This document shows, piece by piece, positions 9,652 through 21,321 of a stretch of 64,000 nucleotides of DNA. How positions within the stretch are numbered: position 1 is the first letter of the stretch; every line of letters begins with the position of its first letter. Made by a program: the position numbers and the translations under genes. The notes under the pieces were generated by a model that had not been told where the DNA came from, ran no database searches, and saw nothing but the letters and a program-made list of their open reading frames with translations. Source of the DNA: Gonocerus acuteangulatus (Eukaryota; Arthropoda; Insecta; Hemiptera; Coreidae); NCBI GenBank assembly GCA_946811695.1, contig OX328132.1, positions 122,834,235 through 122,898,234 of the forward strand, in the 5' to 3' direction.

Positions 9652-10365
9652 TTATTTAATATTTTTAATTCTTTGAAATTGAAACTGTGTTTTTTCCGTC
9701 AATGCTGTACCGTTTTCTTGTGTGTCAATGCTCTTTACGTGTTGTATAATTCTTTTACCTAATAATTGCGCAGACTCCCCAATATAACATTTGTTACAGT
9801 CGTTGCAGTTGATTTTATAAATATTATATTTTGAACTTGATGCTTTAACCCTGTCTTTAATATTACTAAATATATTGTTTATTGTATGTTTATATTTCCA
9901 GCCAATTTTACAAATATCTTTACATATTGTTTTTATTTTGTTTTCTATAAGAGGATGATAATCGAAAGCAAAATATTGCTTAATTGGATTTACATCTTTG
10001 TCAATACTGTTATTTAAAACCAATTGTTTCCTTTTTTGTAAAAATAAGTGATTATTTAACGTGGTTTCTTCTAATCTGCCGTTATTTTTAATGACAAAAT
10101 GATTAATATTAGTTTGCACCAATAATCTTTGTTTTTTGTTCGATATATCGGAATTATCATTAACATCTCTTTTACGCTTATTATTCTGCACCTCCTTGTT
10201 TATTACTTCTGTATCTGTTTTAACTTTTTTAGATGGCCTTGATTCAATAAAAGTTTCAGAATATTTTCTTTTCTTTTTGTTTTGTAAATCGTTAAAAAAT
10301 TCGTCCGGTAAATTAAAAAGTTGAGGTTCAATTTTACATTTATCGCTATTTTCCCGGAAGGTCAA
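9652..10365 (-). pseudogene. PLE-1 GIY-YIG endonuclease region
   Basis: 237 codons. Lysine-rich N-terminal linker with KKRK (31-34) and NKRKR (62-66), then the C-terminal endonuclease: NIYKI (181-185, the GIY position), cysteines C187, C190 and C193, YIG (194-196), R205 and H209. PLEs combine an RT with this nicking domain to prime on target DNA. Compared with the inverted copy at 12835, a 14-base deletion after 'gacgg' shifts the frame (about residue 222), so the end of the domain with its conserved glutamate is lost. Overlaps the end of the upstream RT frame at 10346-10365. Confidence 0.85.
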
Positions 10366-10738
10366 TTAATACTTTATTATATATTATGTGTTTTTCAGCT
10401 CTTTTTATTTGAATTTCAATTAAATCCCTATGGTAATTATTTTCCGTGAATAAATTTCTCAATTTATTTTTTATTTCACTGTAAAATTTAGGAGATGTTC
10501 TCCGTAAAGCTGATAATGTTCTGTTATATAAAAGGTTCTTTTTGAAATTAAAAGAGTGGCTGGAGTAAAAATTAATCATCCTTGTTGAATGATATGTCTT
10601 AGGTTTCCATTTATACTCTAGGAAATTATTCTCATTTCTAATTATTTCCTTATCCAAAAATCCCAAACTTTTATTCAATTCTAACTCTTTTGTAAACTGC
10701 AAATTATTGCATTTATTATTAAAAATGTTTAAAAGCAT
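10346..10738 (-). pseudogene. PLE-1 reverse transcriptase, C-terminal part
   Basis: Contains FTKELELNKSLGFLDKEI, then YKWKPKTYHSTRMINFYSSH. These correspond to the region after the YxDD motif in Penelope RTs (LxFLD, then KPT followed by an S-x-H motif). The start codon is simply the first methionine after the gap, so the fragment is 5'-truncated. The frame overlaps the endonuclease frame by 20 bp. Confidence 0.8.
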
Positions 10739-10822
10739 GTATGTATTTGTGTGTGTGTATATATATATATATATTGTGACAAAACAAAACTAGCAAAGTT
10801 AAATAAAATTCTAGCTAAGCCC

Positions 10823-10900
<78 letters not shown>

Positions 10901-11277
10901 AATGTATTTATTCTATTATATCTTTATTAACGCTCTATTATATTATATCTTTATTTATCTTTCTCTATTATATGGTATATTTATTAATGTTCTATGATAG
11001 TATATCTTTATTAAGGTATTTATTCTATTATATCTTAATCTGAATAGTATTATCCTATGTCTAGAAGCAGAATAAACTATATAAACATAGTGTAATGTAT
11101 ATTTGCATAATTTGATGTAAATATATAATAATGATGATGTATATATTGTTGAAGTTGATGTATATATATAATAATGTGTTTGTATGCACATATGTAATAA
11201 CCAAATTGTATCTAAGTATATATGCATGTAGATGTGTATGTATGTACGTATGTGTAATGTTTGTTCTGAGCAAGTCG
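10739..11277. repeat. Simple-sequence block replacing the PLE-1 RT core
   Basis: Holds a short GT/AT tract, a C-run followed by about 70 T's (to about 10896), then imperfect repeats of 'ttctattatatctttatta'. The RT motifs A, B and C (with the catalytic aspartates) should lie here and are absent. Frames at 10955-11273 are low complexity. Confidence 0.75.
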
Positions 11278-12198
11278 CTATAGTAGCGAAAAGCTCATAA
11301 AATAAATATAATTAAAAAATATAATTAAAATTAAATGTGTCGCACTTAAAATATCAAAAGGGTTATTATCAGAGAATAATTTTAGATCATCTCCTAACAT
11401 TTTCGCTAGTTTTTGTATTGGGGATTCACATGCACTGATAATAAGTCGCAAAGGCTTATCTTCTTTATGCAACTTGATAAGTCCATAAATTAACGGGGTC
11501 ATACAATTATGATTTACTAGTTTTCTTTTATCTATTTTACTTATATAGCGCTTCTTTACCAAATTCTCTAAATATTTAATAACTTTGTTTTTAAGGCTAG
11601 TAGTCGGGTTATAGTCTATTTGTTTATAAACGTTTGGATCCTTTAAAATGTTTTCCATTTTCTGGTTATATGCATCCCTATCGATTAAGACCGTTTTATT
11701 CGATTTGTCCGCCTTTATTATTAAAATGTCCGGATTGTCCTTTTTAAATTGTCTAGTCGTACGTTCGTACTTATTTAATTTTTCAGCTAGTAAAATATCT
11801 GTATGATTGGGTATGTTTTTAAAAGATATAGTGTTTTTAGTGTTATTTAGAAAGTTTACACTTTTTTGTCTAATTTTATTCTTCTCTTTGTTTGGGATTT
11901 CTACGTTATCTAGCATGTATCCCAAGTCCGTTATCAGATTAATCCTTTCATTCTCTCTTATCGGTTTTAAGATATTGAATTTGCTGCTTAAAGTTAGAAA
12001 CTTAGTAACATGTTCGGGAATAGTCTTGTCAGTTAAGTTCACAATCCAGTCCTTGTTTGTTTTTATGTCAGTTGGTAGCTCGTCATTGTTAACATTGTCC
12101 CTGTGTTTCTTTAAAAGACCGTCGGATTTTTTCGAATAATTTTTGTCAAACTGCGTAAGTATTCTTGTCTTATATAGTCTAAAGTATGTGTCAACCAC
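11278..12198 (-). pseudogene. PLE-1 N-terminal region and first RT motifs
   Basis: 306 codons. Residues 157-182 (PDILIIKADKSNKTVLIDRD, then AYNQKM) match the Penelope RT1 region. Residues 233-270 (MTPLIYGLIKLHKEDKPLRL, IISACESPIQKLAKMLGDDL) match RT2-RT3. After about residue 284 (NNPFDILSATH) the sequence leaves the family and ends in low-complexity residues at the gap. Upstream frames continue at 12260-12598 after stops. Confidence 0.85.
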
Positions 12199-12259
12199 TT
12201 CTTTAATTTTTCAACATTCTATTTGGGTAACGAGAGTACTTTTACATAACTCTTCCCTT

Positions 12260-12598
12260 TTATTTAATTTTTCTAAACATAGCGTAATTCCTAGACATTT
12301 CCAAATCTAAAATTTTATATTTAAAGCTATTTACTATATTAACAAATTTCTTATATCCACAAAAAGTAACCTTAAATATATCATACAATTTATTAGTTTT
12401 ATTGCTTATAAATTTCGGAAAGCATTTAGTTTTCTTACAGTTCTTCAAAAATTGTAACCTCAGTCTAATTCTAACTTGTTTTTTAACAACATTATTCAAT
12501 TCATAAAATGATTTCATTAACGTATTAGTCAGGTTCATATTCAGAATTTCTAAATAGAAATCTTCGTCCCTCCAATTTTCTGCCGTGGAGTATTTCAT
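12260..12598 (-). pseudogene. PLE-1 N-terminal extension
   Basis: 112 codons immediately downstream of the right terminal repeat on the minus strand. Residues include LQFLKNCKKTKCFPKFI, resembling the conserved 'FL..C...gl.P.FI' segment near the start of PLE proteins. Separated from the main frame by stops at 12199-12259. Confidence 0.65.
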
Positions 12599-12636
12599 AT
12601 TATTTATTCTTATAGATGACCCAAAATATCAAAATT

Positions 12637-12832
12637 CTTTTTTCTCCTAGGAGGCATGGGGTCATTAAAGCAGTATTCCTTTATTACACCACTTTATTTA
12701 TTGGGCCCTACATGTTTCGTGCATCTTTTCTTCGCACATCTTCAGGGGCACTTCTACAACAAAATATAATTTTTTGAACATCCACACAAACCTTTTTTCT
12801 ACTATATTAAAACTATCAATACGATCTTTGAC
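12637..12832 (-). repeat. PLE-1 terminal repeat, middle
   Basis: Direct copy of 9049-9245 with a few substitutions. It stops at 'acgatctttga' where the inverted 3' fragment begins; the short string TTGACGG at the join is also present in the endonuclease gene, suggesting microhomology. Confidence 0.85.
12705..12749 (-). ncRNA. Hammerhead-like ribozyme, intact core, GTA site (PLE-1 middle)
   Basis: Same fold as 9120-9164, with cleavage triplet GTA (allowed in hammerheads) and a T instead of G before helix II. Confidence 0.55.
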
Positions 12833-12834
12833 GG

Positions 12835-13019
12835 ATCATGCAATAACAAAAAAACACAGTTTCAATTTCAAAGAATTCAAAATATTAAATAAAGAAAGAA
12901 ATACCCTGAAAAGAAAAATAAAAGAAAATATTTATATTTTAAAAAATTCGAAAATAGCAGTGAATAAAATAACTGATCTGAAAAATGTTCACCAAATTTT
13001 CTATGGAATAATAGATTAA
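12835..13019 (+). pseudogene. PLE-1 endonuclease C-terminus, inverted copy
   Basis: Plus-strand frame SLTDHAITKKHSFNFKEFKI then LNKERNTLKRKIKENIYILK, ending at a stop at 13019. It is the undeleted version of the end of the minus-strand endonuclease gene and includes the conserved E of the GIY-YIG tail (LNKER). Entered from a terminal repeat, so it is a 5'-truncated insertion or rearrangement. Confidence 0.75.
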
Positions 13020-13299
13020 TACCAAAAATTTATAAAAAAATATTTGACGAGTAGACTTTACTAGGACAACAACAAAGGACAGATAACGACAGGGCCATTT
13101 TGGCAATCCACTTACAGGGTTAGTATTAAGCCGGACTCCAGAGGGAGTACTTGGTAATGGGAGGACTTCCTTGCAAGGTAGGACTCAACACCTTTTATAA
13201 AAAATATGTAATTTAGCTGTAATTATTGCAATATTTAGGGTAGGAGTAACTTTTAATGAGCACGATAATGTTTTAATGCCTTTTGTGGAACAGTTCAAA

Positions 13300-13510
13300 G
13301 ATCGTATTGATAGTTTTAATATAGTAGAAAAAAGGTTTGTGTGGATGTTCAAAAAAATTATATTTTGTTGTAGAAGTGCCCCTGAAGAGGTGCGAAGAAA
13401 AGATGCACGAAACATGTAGGGCCCAATAAATAAAGTGGTGTAATAAAGGAAGACTGCTTTAATGACCCCATGCCTCCTAGGATAAAAAAGAATTTTGATA
13501 TTTTGGGTCA
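13300..13510 (+). repeat. PLE-1 terminal repeat, right, inverted
   Basis: Mirror of 9049-9260; ends 'cctaggataaaaaagaattt' next to an (AT)n tract, as the left end also does. Confidence 0.85.
13378..13422 (+). ncRNA. Hammerhead-like ribozyme, intact core, GTA site (PLE-1 right)
   Basis: Plus strand: GCCC, CTGAAGA, GTGC/GCAC, GAAAC, AT, GTA, GGGC. The opposite orientation to the two other PLE-1 copies means one transcript could carry both sense and antisense versions. Confidence 0.58.
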
Positions 13511-13522
13511 TCTATAAGAATA

Positions 13523-13574
<52 letters not shown>

Positions 13575-14369
13575 ACACAATATCGGCCACGACTCTAAAA
13601 TGTTAATAGCTCCTATTAGGTGTGATTCTAAAAACATGTAATTTTATTAGCTTCATGTAAAAAATTAAGTAAAACATACATAAAAGTTGTATATGTTTAA
13701 TAAATTTTCTTCTTCTCTTTCCCCCTGAGGAATTTCCTCAGTTTTTACAGCTGCCAGGGAACGGACTTATCAAATATGTATATTGAAACAAGGAGTAAAT
13801 ATTTGACGCATTGATTAAATATTCTTTGAGGAGTGAGGAAAACAAAATTTCTACATGCTCTACTTGATATTTAATTGAAACTGTTTAATTTGAGGCATTT
13901 TTCAAATCAGAGATTGTTTGTACGTGTCAACGATTCGGGATATGTAGGCTGAAATTAAAAGCGGTCCGAGATGGACATGGTGGGGGGGAGGGAGTGGTGG
14001 TTAAACGTGCGTTCGAATTCATAATACACGTGACTTTTCATTTATCAAGCGAGTCACCGGCCTTTCATCAGAAATTAATCACGTCAAACGGAAAACACAA
14101 AACGAAAAAGCTTTAAAAAAAATGAAGAGAAAAAACACAACTCATAAATCCTACACGGCGAGCTTGCTGGCGAGGATTCGAAGCCCCAGGTCTGTGGTTG
14201 ATGCTCGATAGATCAGCTTTCAAAGCTCTGGGTTGTAGCTTCATAAACATTATCTCTCGTCGCTCTAACATTCACAGACAATAGTTCACAATACTCCACC
14301 AGTCACTGATGGAACTCAAGTACAGGTCTAGTTCTCCAAATCAGGGAATCATTGGCTGTATGCGTCGGG
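13511..14369. other. (AT)n tract, then nothing recognised
   Basis: (AT)n at about 13529-13570. The rest has no supported gene. At 14175-14195 the minus strand holds a B-box-like GGCTTCGAATCC, but no A box is found, so no tRNA or SINE is called. Confidence 0.45.
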
Positions 14370-14699
14370 TAACAAGATATAACCCTCGCCAAGAGAGGGT
14401 AACAAGATATAACCCTCGCCAAGAGAGGGTAACAAGATATAACCTTCGCCAAGAGAGGGTAACAAGATATAACCCTCGCCAAGAGAGGGTAACAAGATAT
14501 AACCTTCGCCAAGAGAGGGTAACAAGATATAACCCTCGCCAAGAGAGGGTAACAAGATATAACCCTCGCCAAGAGAGGGTAACAAGATATAACCTTCGCC
14601 AAGAGAGGGTAACAAGATATAACCCTCGCCAAGAGAGGGTAACAAGATATAACCTTCGCCAAGAGAGGGTAACAAGATATAACCCTCGCCAAGAGAGGG
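14370..14699. repeat. 30-bp minisatellite, 11 copies
   Basis: Unit TAACAAGATATAACCCTCGC plus CAAGAGAGGG. The only common variant (CCC/CTT-type change in 'aacc-c/t-tcgcc') runs C C T C T C C T C T C: two five-unit blocks plus one. Because 30 is divisible by three, several frames stay open through the whole array; these are not genes. Confidence 0.95.
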
Positions 14700-16428
14700 G
14701 AAAATCAGTGTAAACCTTGATCAAGTGCAATCTCCGGTGTACCGTAAGCGGACCCAACCATCCTAATAGGACAGCCGTCATTTTTTGTCCTCAAAAAATT
14801 CCTATGTCCATTTTAAGGTCTAAAAAAAATGAGAACTTTCGTAGACATCTAAGATATTAAATAAGATGAAAATGTTGCAAATAGATGAATCAGCTCAATC
14901 CCCCAAAAATATTTAGTAAAAGCACTGATTTTGCGGTACCGCAAAATACATTATATTCAGTTTCAGGTCGAACACCTCTCTCAGAGATCTCTATCATCCT
15001 CGAATGTATACTAATAGTCCAAAGTCAAAATCATGTAAAGCAAAAAAGGTTTGGGAACTTTTCTAAGCCCTTCAATATTGGGTAGAAATGAGTCAATTGC
15101 CGATATCAATAAACATATTTTCTTTGTTTGATCTCTATTAGTGCAAGAAAATACACCTGAATAACCCCCCAGTCAACCTCCCATTACACAGATGGTCATT
15201 TCAAATGGTGTCTTGGCGTTTTGGTATAATAAATACCAAACGACATACGGCGTGAACGGCTTCGCAAGTATTATTGAAGTGATAATGAGAAAACAATTTA
15301 AGAAAATTCACACTCTTCAATATTTGTGACGGGATCAGGCGCCCTATTTAGACGGCGAAGCTGTATCCACTTCCCAAGCAATCTGAAATGCAATTAAAGG
15401 ATGATGCCGTCCTCCGGAAGGTCCTGGACGGAGTAGCACCTTGTGTTGAGGGACGAGACGAAGGTACCTGTCCCAATAAACCATTTCCCCCGATGCAAGT
15501 TTAAATGCCCGAAAAACCAATGCATAAAACTTATACGTACCCCAAAAACTCCGTCAGCTGCCGAAGGCTCACGGCCCTGAGTAGTACAGCTCCTGGAATG
15601 TAGAAAGGGGAGCCCGCCGTGGCAGCATCATTAAGAAGGAATTTGAGGTGGACGGGACGCGGTGCCGCAATAAAGGTTTCTATACAAAACCTTAAATGCG
15701 TGGCAGACAGTTATAACTATGATCCACTGCCTATGATGAGGTCATAGAACATAAGAAGGATAGAGGAGGTAGTAGAGCTGATCCAAGAAAGACAGACGCG
15801 ACCCTGATAAGGGAACATCCCCAAGTGTCCGGACCAAAGATAAATCAATGAAAAATAGGAAAACACAAAATGTTACGTACTTACAAAGAAAAAACGTTTC
15901 CCATCTTTTCTTTCAGTTACTGTTTATTGCTTCCAGACTGGACAATGGATTCCCACAGATTAGCCAATAAAAAATAAATAATTTATAATTTCTTCCCAGA
16001 AGATATTAGAAAAAAACAAAACTACATTCCCCATTTTTTTAACAAACGGGAACCAATCGCTTAATAGACCTCCACTTCATTTGCATAGATTTAATGCTTA
16101 CTAAACGTAGAAGTTTTCGTCTAAGTATTGAATCTGTAGTCCGTTAGGGGATTCAGGGAAAAATTCGCAAGAAACGTCTGATTCATCGAGAAAAACAGGA
16201 GCGAGTTATTGGACGTCCAGAAAGTATCTACGGTCAATAAATTTAATGAATTAAATCACTATTTTCTCAAAGGAATTCTTGTCTATTTTATGATGGCATA
16301 GTTAGAACTTAATTATCTTGAACCGTTTTCCAGCAAACCTTTCTTATACGAAACATGACGACATTAAAAAAAAACAGAAAATTGTACATAAATAAATGTT
16401 TTCCCTTCGGAATTGGACCATACTACTA

Positions 16429-16479
<51 letters not shown>

Positions 16480-16539
16480 GGAAATCATCTCTAAAATCAC
16501 CTCATTAAGTTTGGGTACTAAGACCTGAATCACCCTGTA
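14700..16539. other. Unassigned; T homopolymer at about 16435-16478
   Basis: No gene recognised. 15300-15860 is less AT-rich than its surroundings ('ccgtcctccggaaggtcctg', 'ggcagcatcattaagaagg') and looks like old element sequence, but I find no domain in any frame long enough to trust. Confidence 0.4.
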
Positions 16540-17015
16540 TACGAAGCTTCGTGACGAAAAAATAAAAAAAACTTTGGTGTATATCGTGTTAATGATAGTT
16601 GATGATGTTCGAGGTGATTTTTTTTCATTTGCATAACTTTTATTTATGAACCGATTGCCGTGAAAAAAACACTAAATGTTAAGTGAAGCTTACCACATTA
16701 TTCGTGAAAACCGCAACTAAATCGGATAAGCGGTTTCTCAGATTTGAGCAAAGACAAATAGACAAAAATTCTAAAAATCATTGTTTTGGATATTATTGCG
16801 TTGATAAAGGCCCCCAATAATTTTTTTCCTATACATCTTCCCATATATATAAACACACACACATTTGAACCACCGGTTTTTTCGTGATCTATGGGCTCTG
16901 AAATGAGACATTTTCTTTGGCACTTGCGGATATCGCCATGAGGTCAAGCTCATAATCGGGTTTCCAGCCACCCTATAGGGGGAATAAGTATTCCTAGAGA
17001 GGGAGGAAGGAGACT
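16540..17015 (-). mobile_element. Diverged Helentron-like element, minus orientation
   Basis: Read on the minus strand it starts TTAGTCTCCTTCCTCCC, continues with 'aagtgccaaagaaaa', 'cacgaaaaaaccggtggttcaaatg', then a short CA/AT tract and generic element sequence. The layout equals the A1 5' end, but with different terminal bases, a third subfamily. The 3' end is not identified. Confidence 0.5.
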
Positions 17016-17502
17016 AATAAAAATAAAATAAAATACCCACTTCAATTTACTTAGCTCAGCGGAATAAATATATCATTAAAGCTTTATCACCTGTTTATTA
17101 GCTCCTAGACCCACTGGTTGGCTGAAGGGCGTTTCAACACTCAGCCGTTTAGAATGGATTTGATTGTCCTCAAGAATACGCTTCAGGTCTTGGGTATATC
17201 TTGGGAATTGTCGTCAAATCCCGAATAAAGCAGTGCTTGATGGCCGCTATAAAATTCCTAATGGAGTCGGCTCATGGGGTGCTTTAGAGTTGTAGTGTTT
17301 TCATCAGTTCATCAGTGGGATTTCCAGATACTTAATTCATTCTTCAAAAACTACAACACTTCAGAAAATGACAAACTCCTCTGACCATAGGAATGGAATA
17401 AACCAACAGGATCCAGAATCGTTTTAAATTTTGAAACTCTACGAATTAATAAATAAACTTTTACTGCTGCCAAGAGAGTGCTGGTTCATACACAGTCTGT
17501 AG
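17016..17502. other. No feature recognised
   Basis: No convincing frame or repeat. Confidence 0.45.
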
Positions 17503-18085
17503 CTCCAGGGTGTCGCCAAGGCTGCTCGATTGGGAGGCAATGCTAGAGCTGGCTAGGGCAGAGCGGGCTGCTTCATAGGACACACTTTAATTCTAGGCTA
17601 ACGCCAAGGCTGCTCGATTGGGAGGCAATGCTAGAGCTGGCTAGGGCAGAGCGGGCTGCTTCATAGGACACACTTTAATTCTAGGCTAACGCCAAGGCTG
17701 CTCGATTGGGAGGCAATGCTAGAGCTGCCTAGGGCAGAGCGGGCTGCTTCATAGGACACAATTTAGTTCTAGGTTAACGCCGAGGCTGCTTAATTGGGAT
17801 GCACTGCTTGAGCTGCCTAGGGCAGAGCGGGCTGCTTCATAGGACACAATTTAGTTCTAGGTTAACGCCAAGGCTGCTCGATTTGGATGCACTGCTTGAG
17901 CTGCCTGGGGCAGAGCGAGTTGCTTTATAGGACACACTTTAGTTCTAGGTTAACGCCAAGGCTGCTCGATTGGGAGGCACTGCTAGAGCTGCCTAGGACA
18001 GAGCGAGTTGCTTTATAGGACACACTTTAGTTCTAGGTTAACGCCAAGGCTGCTCGATTGGGAGGCACTGCTAGAGCTGCTTAGG
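17503..18085. repeat. 88-bp minisatellite, about 6.6 copies
   Basis: Units start GCCAAGGCTGCTCGATTGGG at 17515, 17603 and 17691, and so on. GC-richer than the surroundings. Variant blocks (GGCTAGGG versus GCCTAGGG, 'gcgggctgcttc' versus 'gcgagttgcttt') divide the array into a left and a right half. 88 is not a multiple of three and no frame is maintained. Confidence 0.95.
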
Positions 18086-18867
18086 TCATTTTCTTTCTTG
18101 GTTTCCCCTTTATTTTTTCAATTATAATATAAAAAGAATAGAAAAATATGTATTTATGGCAGAATATGTTAAAATATGGATTTTTGACCAAAGACGTAAA
18201 ATAAAACCTGTTTAAATGCTTTAAAATCAGTTAAAATGTACAAAATTTCATCAACGATTTAAGAATCAGAAAAAAATAAAGTCCGCTCCCGGTTATTACT
18301 TTTAAGGGCTAACGTTTTTATACTCCAATAACGTGCAAGTAACTAAAGTGATGTGGACACAAGTAAAATGAATGAGTAATCAATCATAATTTGATCGGTC
18401 TCTTGATATCGATATGTAGTTTGTTACGCGTCACACATAGATATGTTTTTATTGAGCGAATTGCCTTCCTAGAGGAGTCACATAAACAAACAGACGAATC
18501 TCCTAAACAGACTAGTCATATTCTGCCCACGTGTCCAACTATGGAATGACACGTGTTTAAATGAACCGGGTATTGTGAATTCCTTGAGTAATGAAATCCC
18601 TCGTTAAGTTTGATGTTTCAACTCCTTCATCTAGTTGAGTTCAGTACTTTCCATGAGCTGACTATCAGAACATCCTGTTTAAGGGGATGTTTCAACTGCT
18701 TCACGAACACACTTCATCTCCTCGAGACAAGTCTCGTAAAATCTTCTATTACTACACCCGAGACAAGTTCATCAGCATGTATTAAATCATGTTTTAGGAG
18801 TATATGCGTTTATTACTCAACAAAAAGTCCCTAATAAGATTTATTTTTCAATAAGAATAAGAAATAA
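18086..18867. other. No feature recognised
   Basis: AT-rich. A 74-codon frame at 18610-18834 has no domain and is not called. Confidence 0.45.
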
Positions 18868-19019
18868 TCACATACATCCTCTCGAACATCTCGAATAAAA
18901 GTGATATTAAGGCGTCAGGGAAACCGGTAGTAGTAACTTACACAGAAGTGGAAATTACCCATCCCGGCTCACATTCTAAAGTAAAGCTCTATACATCAAT
19001 AAAATAAAACAAAAACGTG
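18868..19019 (+). repeat. Dispersed repeat R4, copy 1
   Basis: Nearly identical to 35618-35781 ('tcgaacatctcgaataaaag', 'gatattaaggcgtcaggga', 'aaagctctata'). In both loci a hAT-like MITE sits just downstream, at different distances from the shared sequence. Confidence 0.75.
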
Positions 19020-19272
19020 CATGGGCGTATATAAGGGGGGGCTGAGAGCGTTGCACCCCCCGCAATTGGTAACAATGTGTCCCTTAAAACCTTAAAATTA
19101 ATAATAAGATCACTTAGTTGAGAAAAAAATAATTTCTTTTGGGCGTAATAGCGTTTTAATTGTCTAACTATTCCATGTTCTAGATTTTTATTATCCCATA
19201 CCCCCAAAATCCTTTCAGCCCCCCCCCGAAATTCTCCCAGTCCCCTCCAAAATTATTTTCTATATAAGCGTG
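19020..19272. mobile_element. hAT-like MITE, degenerate copy
   Basis: Left end CATGGGCGTATATAAGGGGG and inner 'cagcccccccccgaaatt' match the intact copy at 35790-36045. The right end has decayed ('tatataagcgtg') and no target duplication is visible. Confidence 0.65.
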
Positions 19273-20045
19273 AACATCCTTCTCATTTAGTAGCTTTGTT
19301 TTATTGAAAACAAAAAATGCAATCAAAATAACAGCACCCAATTAAAAAATAAGCCGTACAACATAAATAAAAATTAATAACTGAGGTAAACAGAGACACA
19401 AAAAGAGGAACTACTTCACAAGTTTAATATTATCAAATGTCAAGCAGGTAATTTTTCGAGGATTATGGCTGGGGCTGTAACGGTACTTATTGCCAGGACC
19501 TTCGAAAGAGGACCAGGTAGCATAAGTATTGTTCCCTCGAAAAAAATCTAGCCGAGTCTGGCATATTATGTTGAATAAAACTAAAGATAATTCTGGAATT
19601 GCCTTTTCTCAGAAATGGTTAATCTAATGAATAAAAGTGCGAAGACAAGTTTTGTACATAATTGCCCGATCTACAATTTTTGTCTGAACTATTTTTACCA
19701 TAAAACAAAACGTTTCGCTGAAAATTCCTAAAAACCTTTTTTAGCGAACTTTGACCTCGAAAAAATTCCTTGCACTCAAGGGATCGATAAGGGCTTTTCC
19801 CAATTCCCTTATAATGTCGTCCCTATCTTTCATGCAAATTTTCAGGTTGCTAGGAATTTATACAAAGGTACTCATATTTTTCTAACTCATCTATTTCTAA
19901 GAACAGAAAATTGGTTCTCATTTTAACTATCTTGTTTTAAACACAAATAAATTTACCTAATATAAGAATTACAAACATAAAAAGCAATAAAAAAAACTAA
20001 GGGAAAGAGACATAAATTACAAAAAGAACGACAAAAACCCGTTCA
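19273..20045. other. No feature recognised
   Basis: Non-coding, AT-rich, with text reminiscent of old DNA-transposon bodies ('aaaacgtttcgctgaaaatt') but without identifiable ends. Confidence 0.4.
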
Positions 20046-20638
20046 TAAGAACAAAACAGACATATTTGAAGTTTTAAGCACTTATGTCTCCGATTGACAT
20101 AACCTAATCAAAAATAGTTTTAGAATATTTTTTGTAGAGAATTTAGTAAACTTTCAAATAGTTTTGATCCACTTACCACGATTTCCCAACCGTGTTCGAG
20201 ATATTAATAAAAGTATACGAAGTTCTCAAAACTTATCATGTCTGTTCATAAAATATTTTATTCTAACCCTTCCTTAACTCCAAACGTAACCAAAATTTTA
20301 ACATTTTAAATTTAATGAAAGTAGAACATGCAGAAAATGTTTCAACTGAATCCCGTGATTCTAAGTACCCAAACAAAAAACGGTGTTCAAAAACGATTTT
20401 TCCAATTTTCTCGAAAACGGTTAAAGCTATCGCTTTGAAAATGGTTTCATTCGTTTTCCTAGCTCAGGGAGCCTATAAATCGAGTAATTAGAAGCTTATG
20501 AACTCAAAAACATAAGCGTTACGATTTTTGTGCGCGAATTTCGCTCCAAACGCCATCATCCAGTGGGCGGATTCTACTGGTTAACGAACTTGAACTTTCA
20601 AATTGGATTTTTGTACCAAATTTCATGAAAATCGGACC

Positions 20639-20678
<40 letters not shown>
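20046..20678 (-). mobile_element. Helentron-like copy C, interior part, minus orientation
   Basis: Reads backwards through the A1 family from 'aagcacttatgtctccgattg' to 'accaaatttcatgaaaatcgg' and ends in the family's (AT)n tract. Its 5' part resumes at 22557 beyond an inserted 1.88-kb element. The 3' end is missing. Confidence 0.8.
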
Positions 20679-20681
<3 letters not shown>

Positions 20682-20999
20682 GGTGTTCAAAACTCGATTG
20701 ACACCCCCCTTTTTTTCCACAATTTTTGAAATTTTAAAACGAAACTTGGAGGGTCGTAACGTGGTCAGATCATGGATGGATGGATTGGGCTTTAGGGCAA
20801 ACAGCTTTCAGAGCATCATTGCCCGATCTCATTTATGTCACACTCACATTTTTATTTTCTCGGAAAACATATACTTATGGTTTACAGTTATTATTATTTA
20901 TTTTCTTGCTTTATTTTTATTTTTTATTTATTTTTTTTTTATTTATTTTTTTACTAGTATAGAAACTTCTATTTGAATGAATCTTATTTCTTTAGATAT

Positions 21000-21296
<297 letters not shown>

Positions 21297-21321
21297 ATTC
21301 CTTATTCTTTTTTTTATTTGT

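Larger units (their letters stand above)
9049..13510 (-). mobile_element. Penelope-like element PLE-1 with inverted ends, decayed
   Basis: Minus-strand order: terminal repeat (12832-12637), N-terminal region, RT first half, an unrelated 540-bp gap, RT end, GIY-YIG endonuclease, terminal repeat (9290-9049). A further inverted copy of the 3' portion (12835-13510, plus strand) mirrors 9049-9680, so the unit is flanked by inverted segments of about 650 bp. The RT core with the catalytic aspartates is missing, so the copy is dead. Hammerhead-like folds sit in all three terminal repeats. Confidence 0.85.

Noticed and set aside
14140..14290. Possible tRNA or SINE on the minus strand
   Set aside because: Only a B-box-like string is present; no A box, no acceptor pairing.
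14303..14781. Four overlapping long frames on both strands
   Set aside because: All are readings of the 30-bp array; the period is divisible by three so frames without a stop in one unit stay open.
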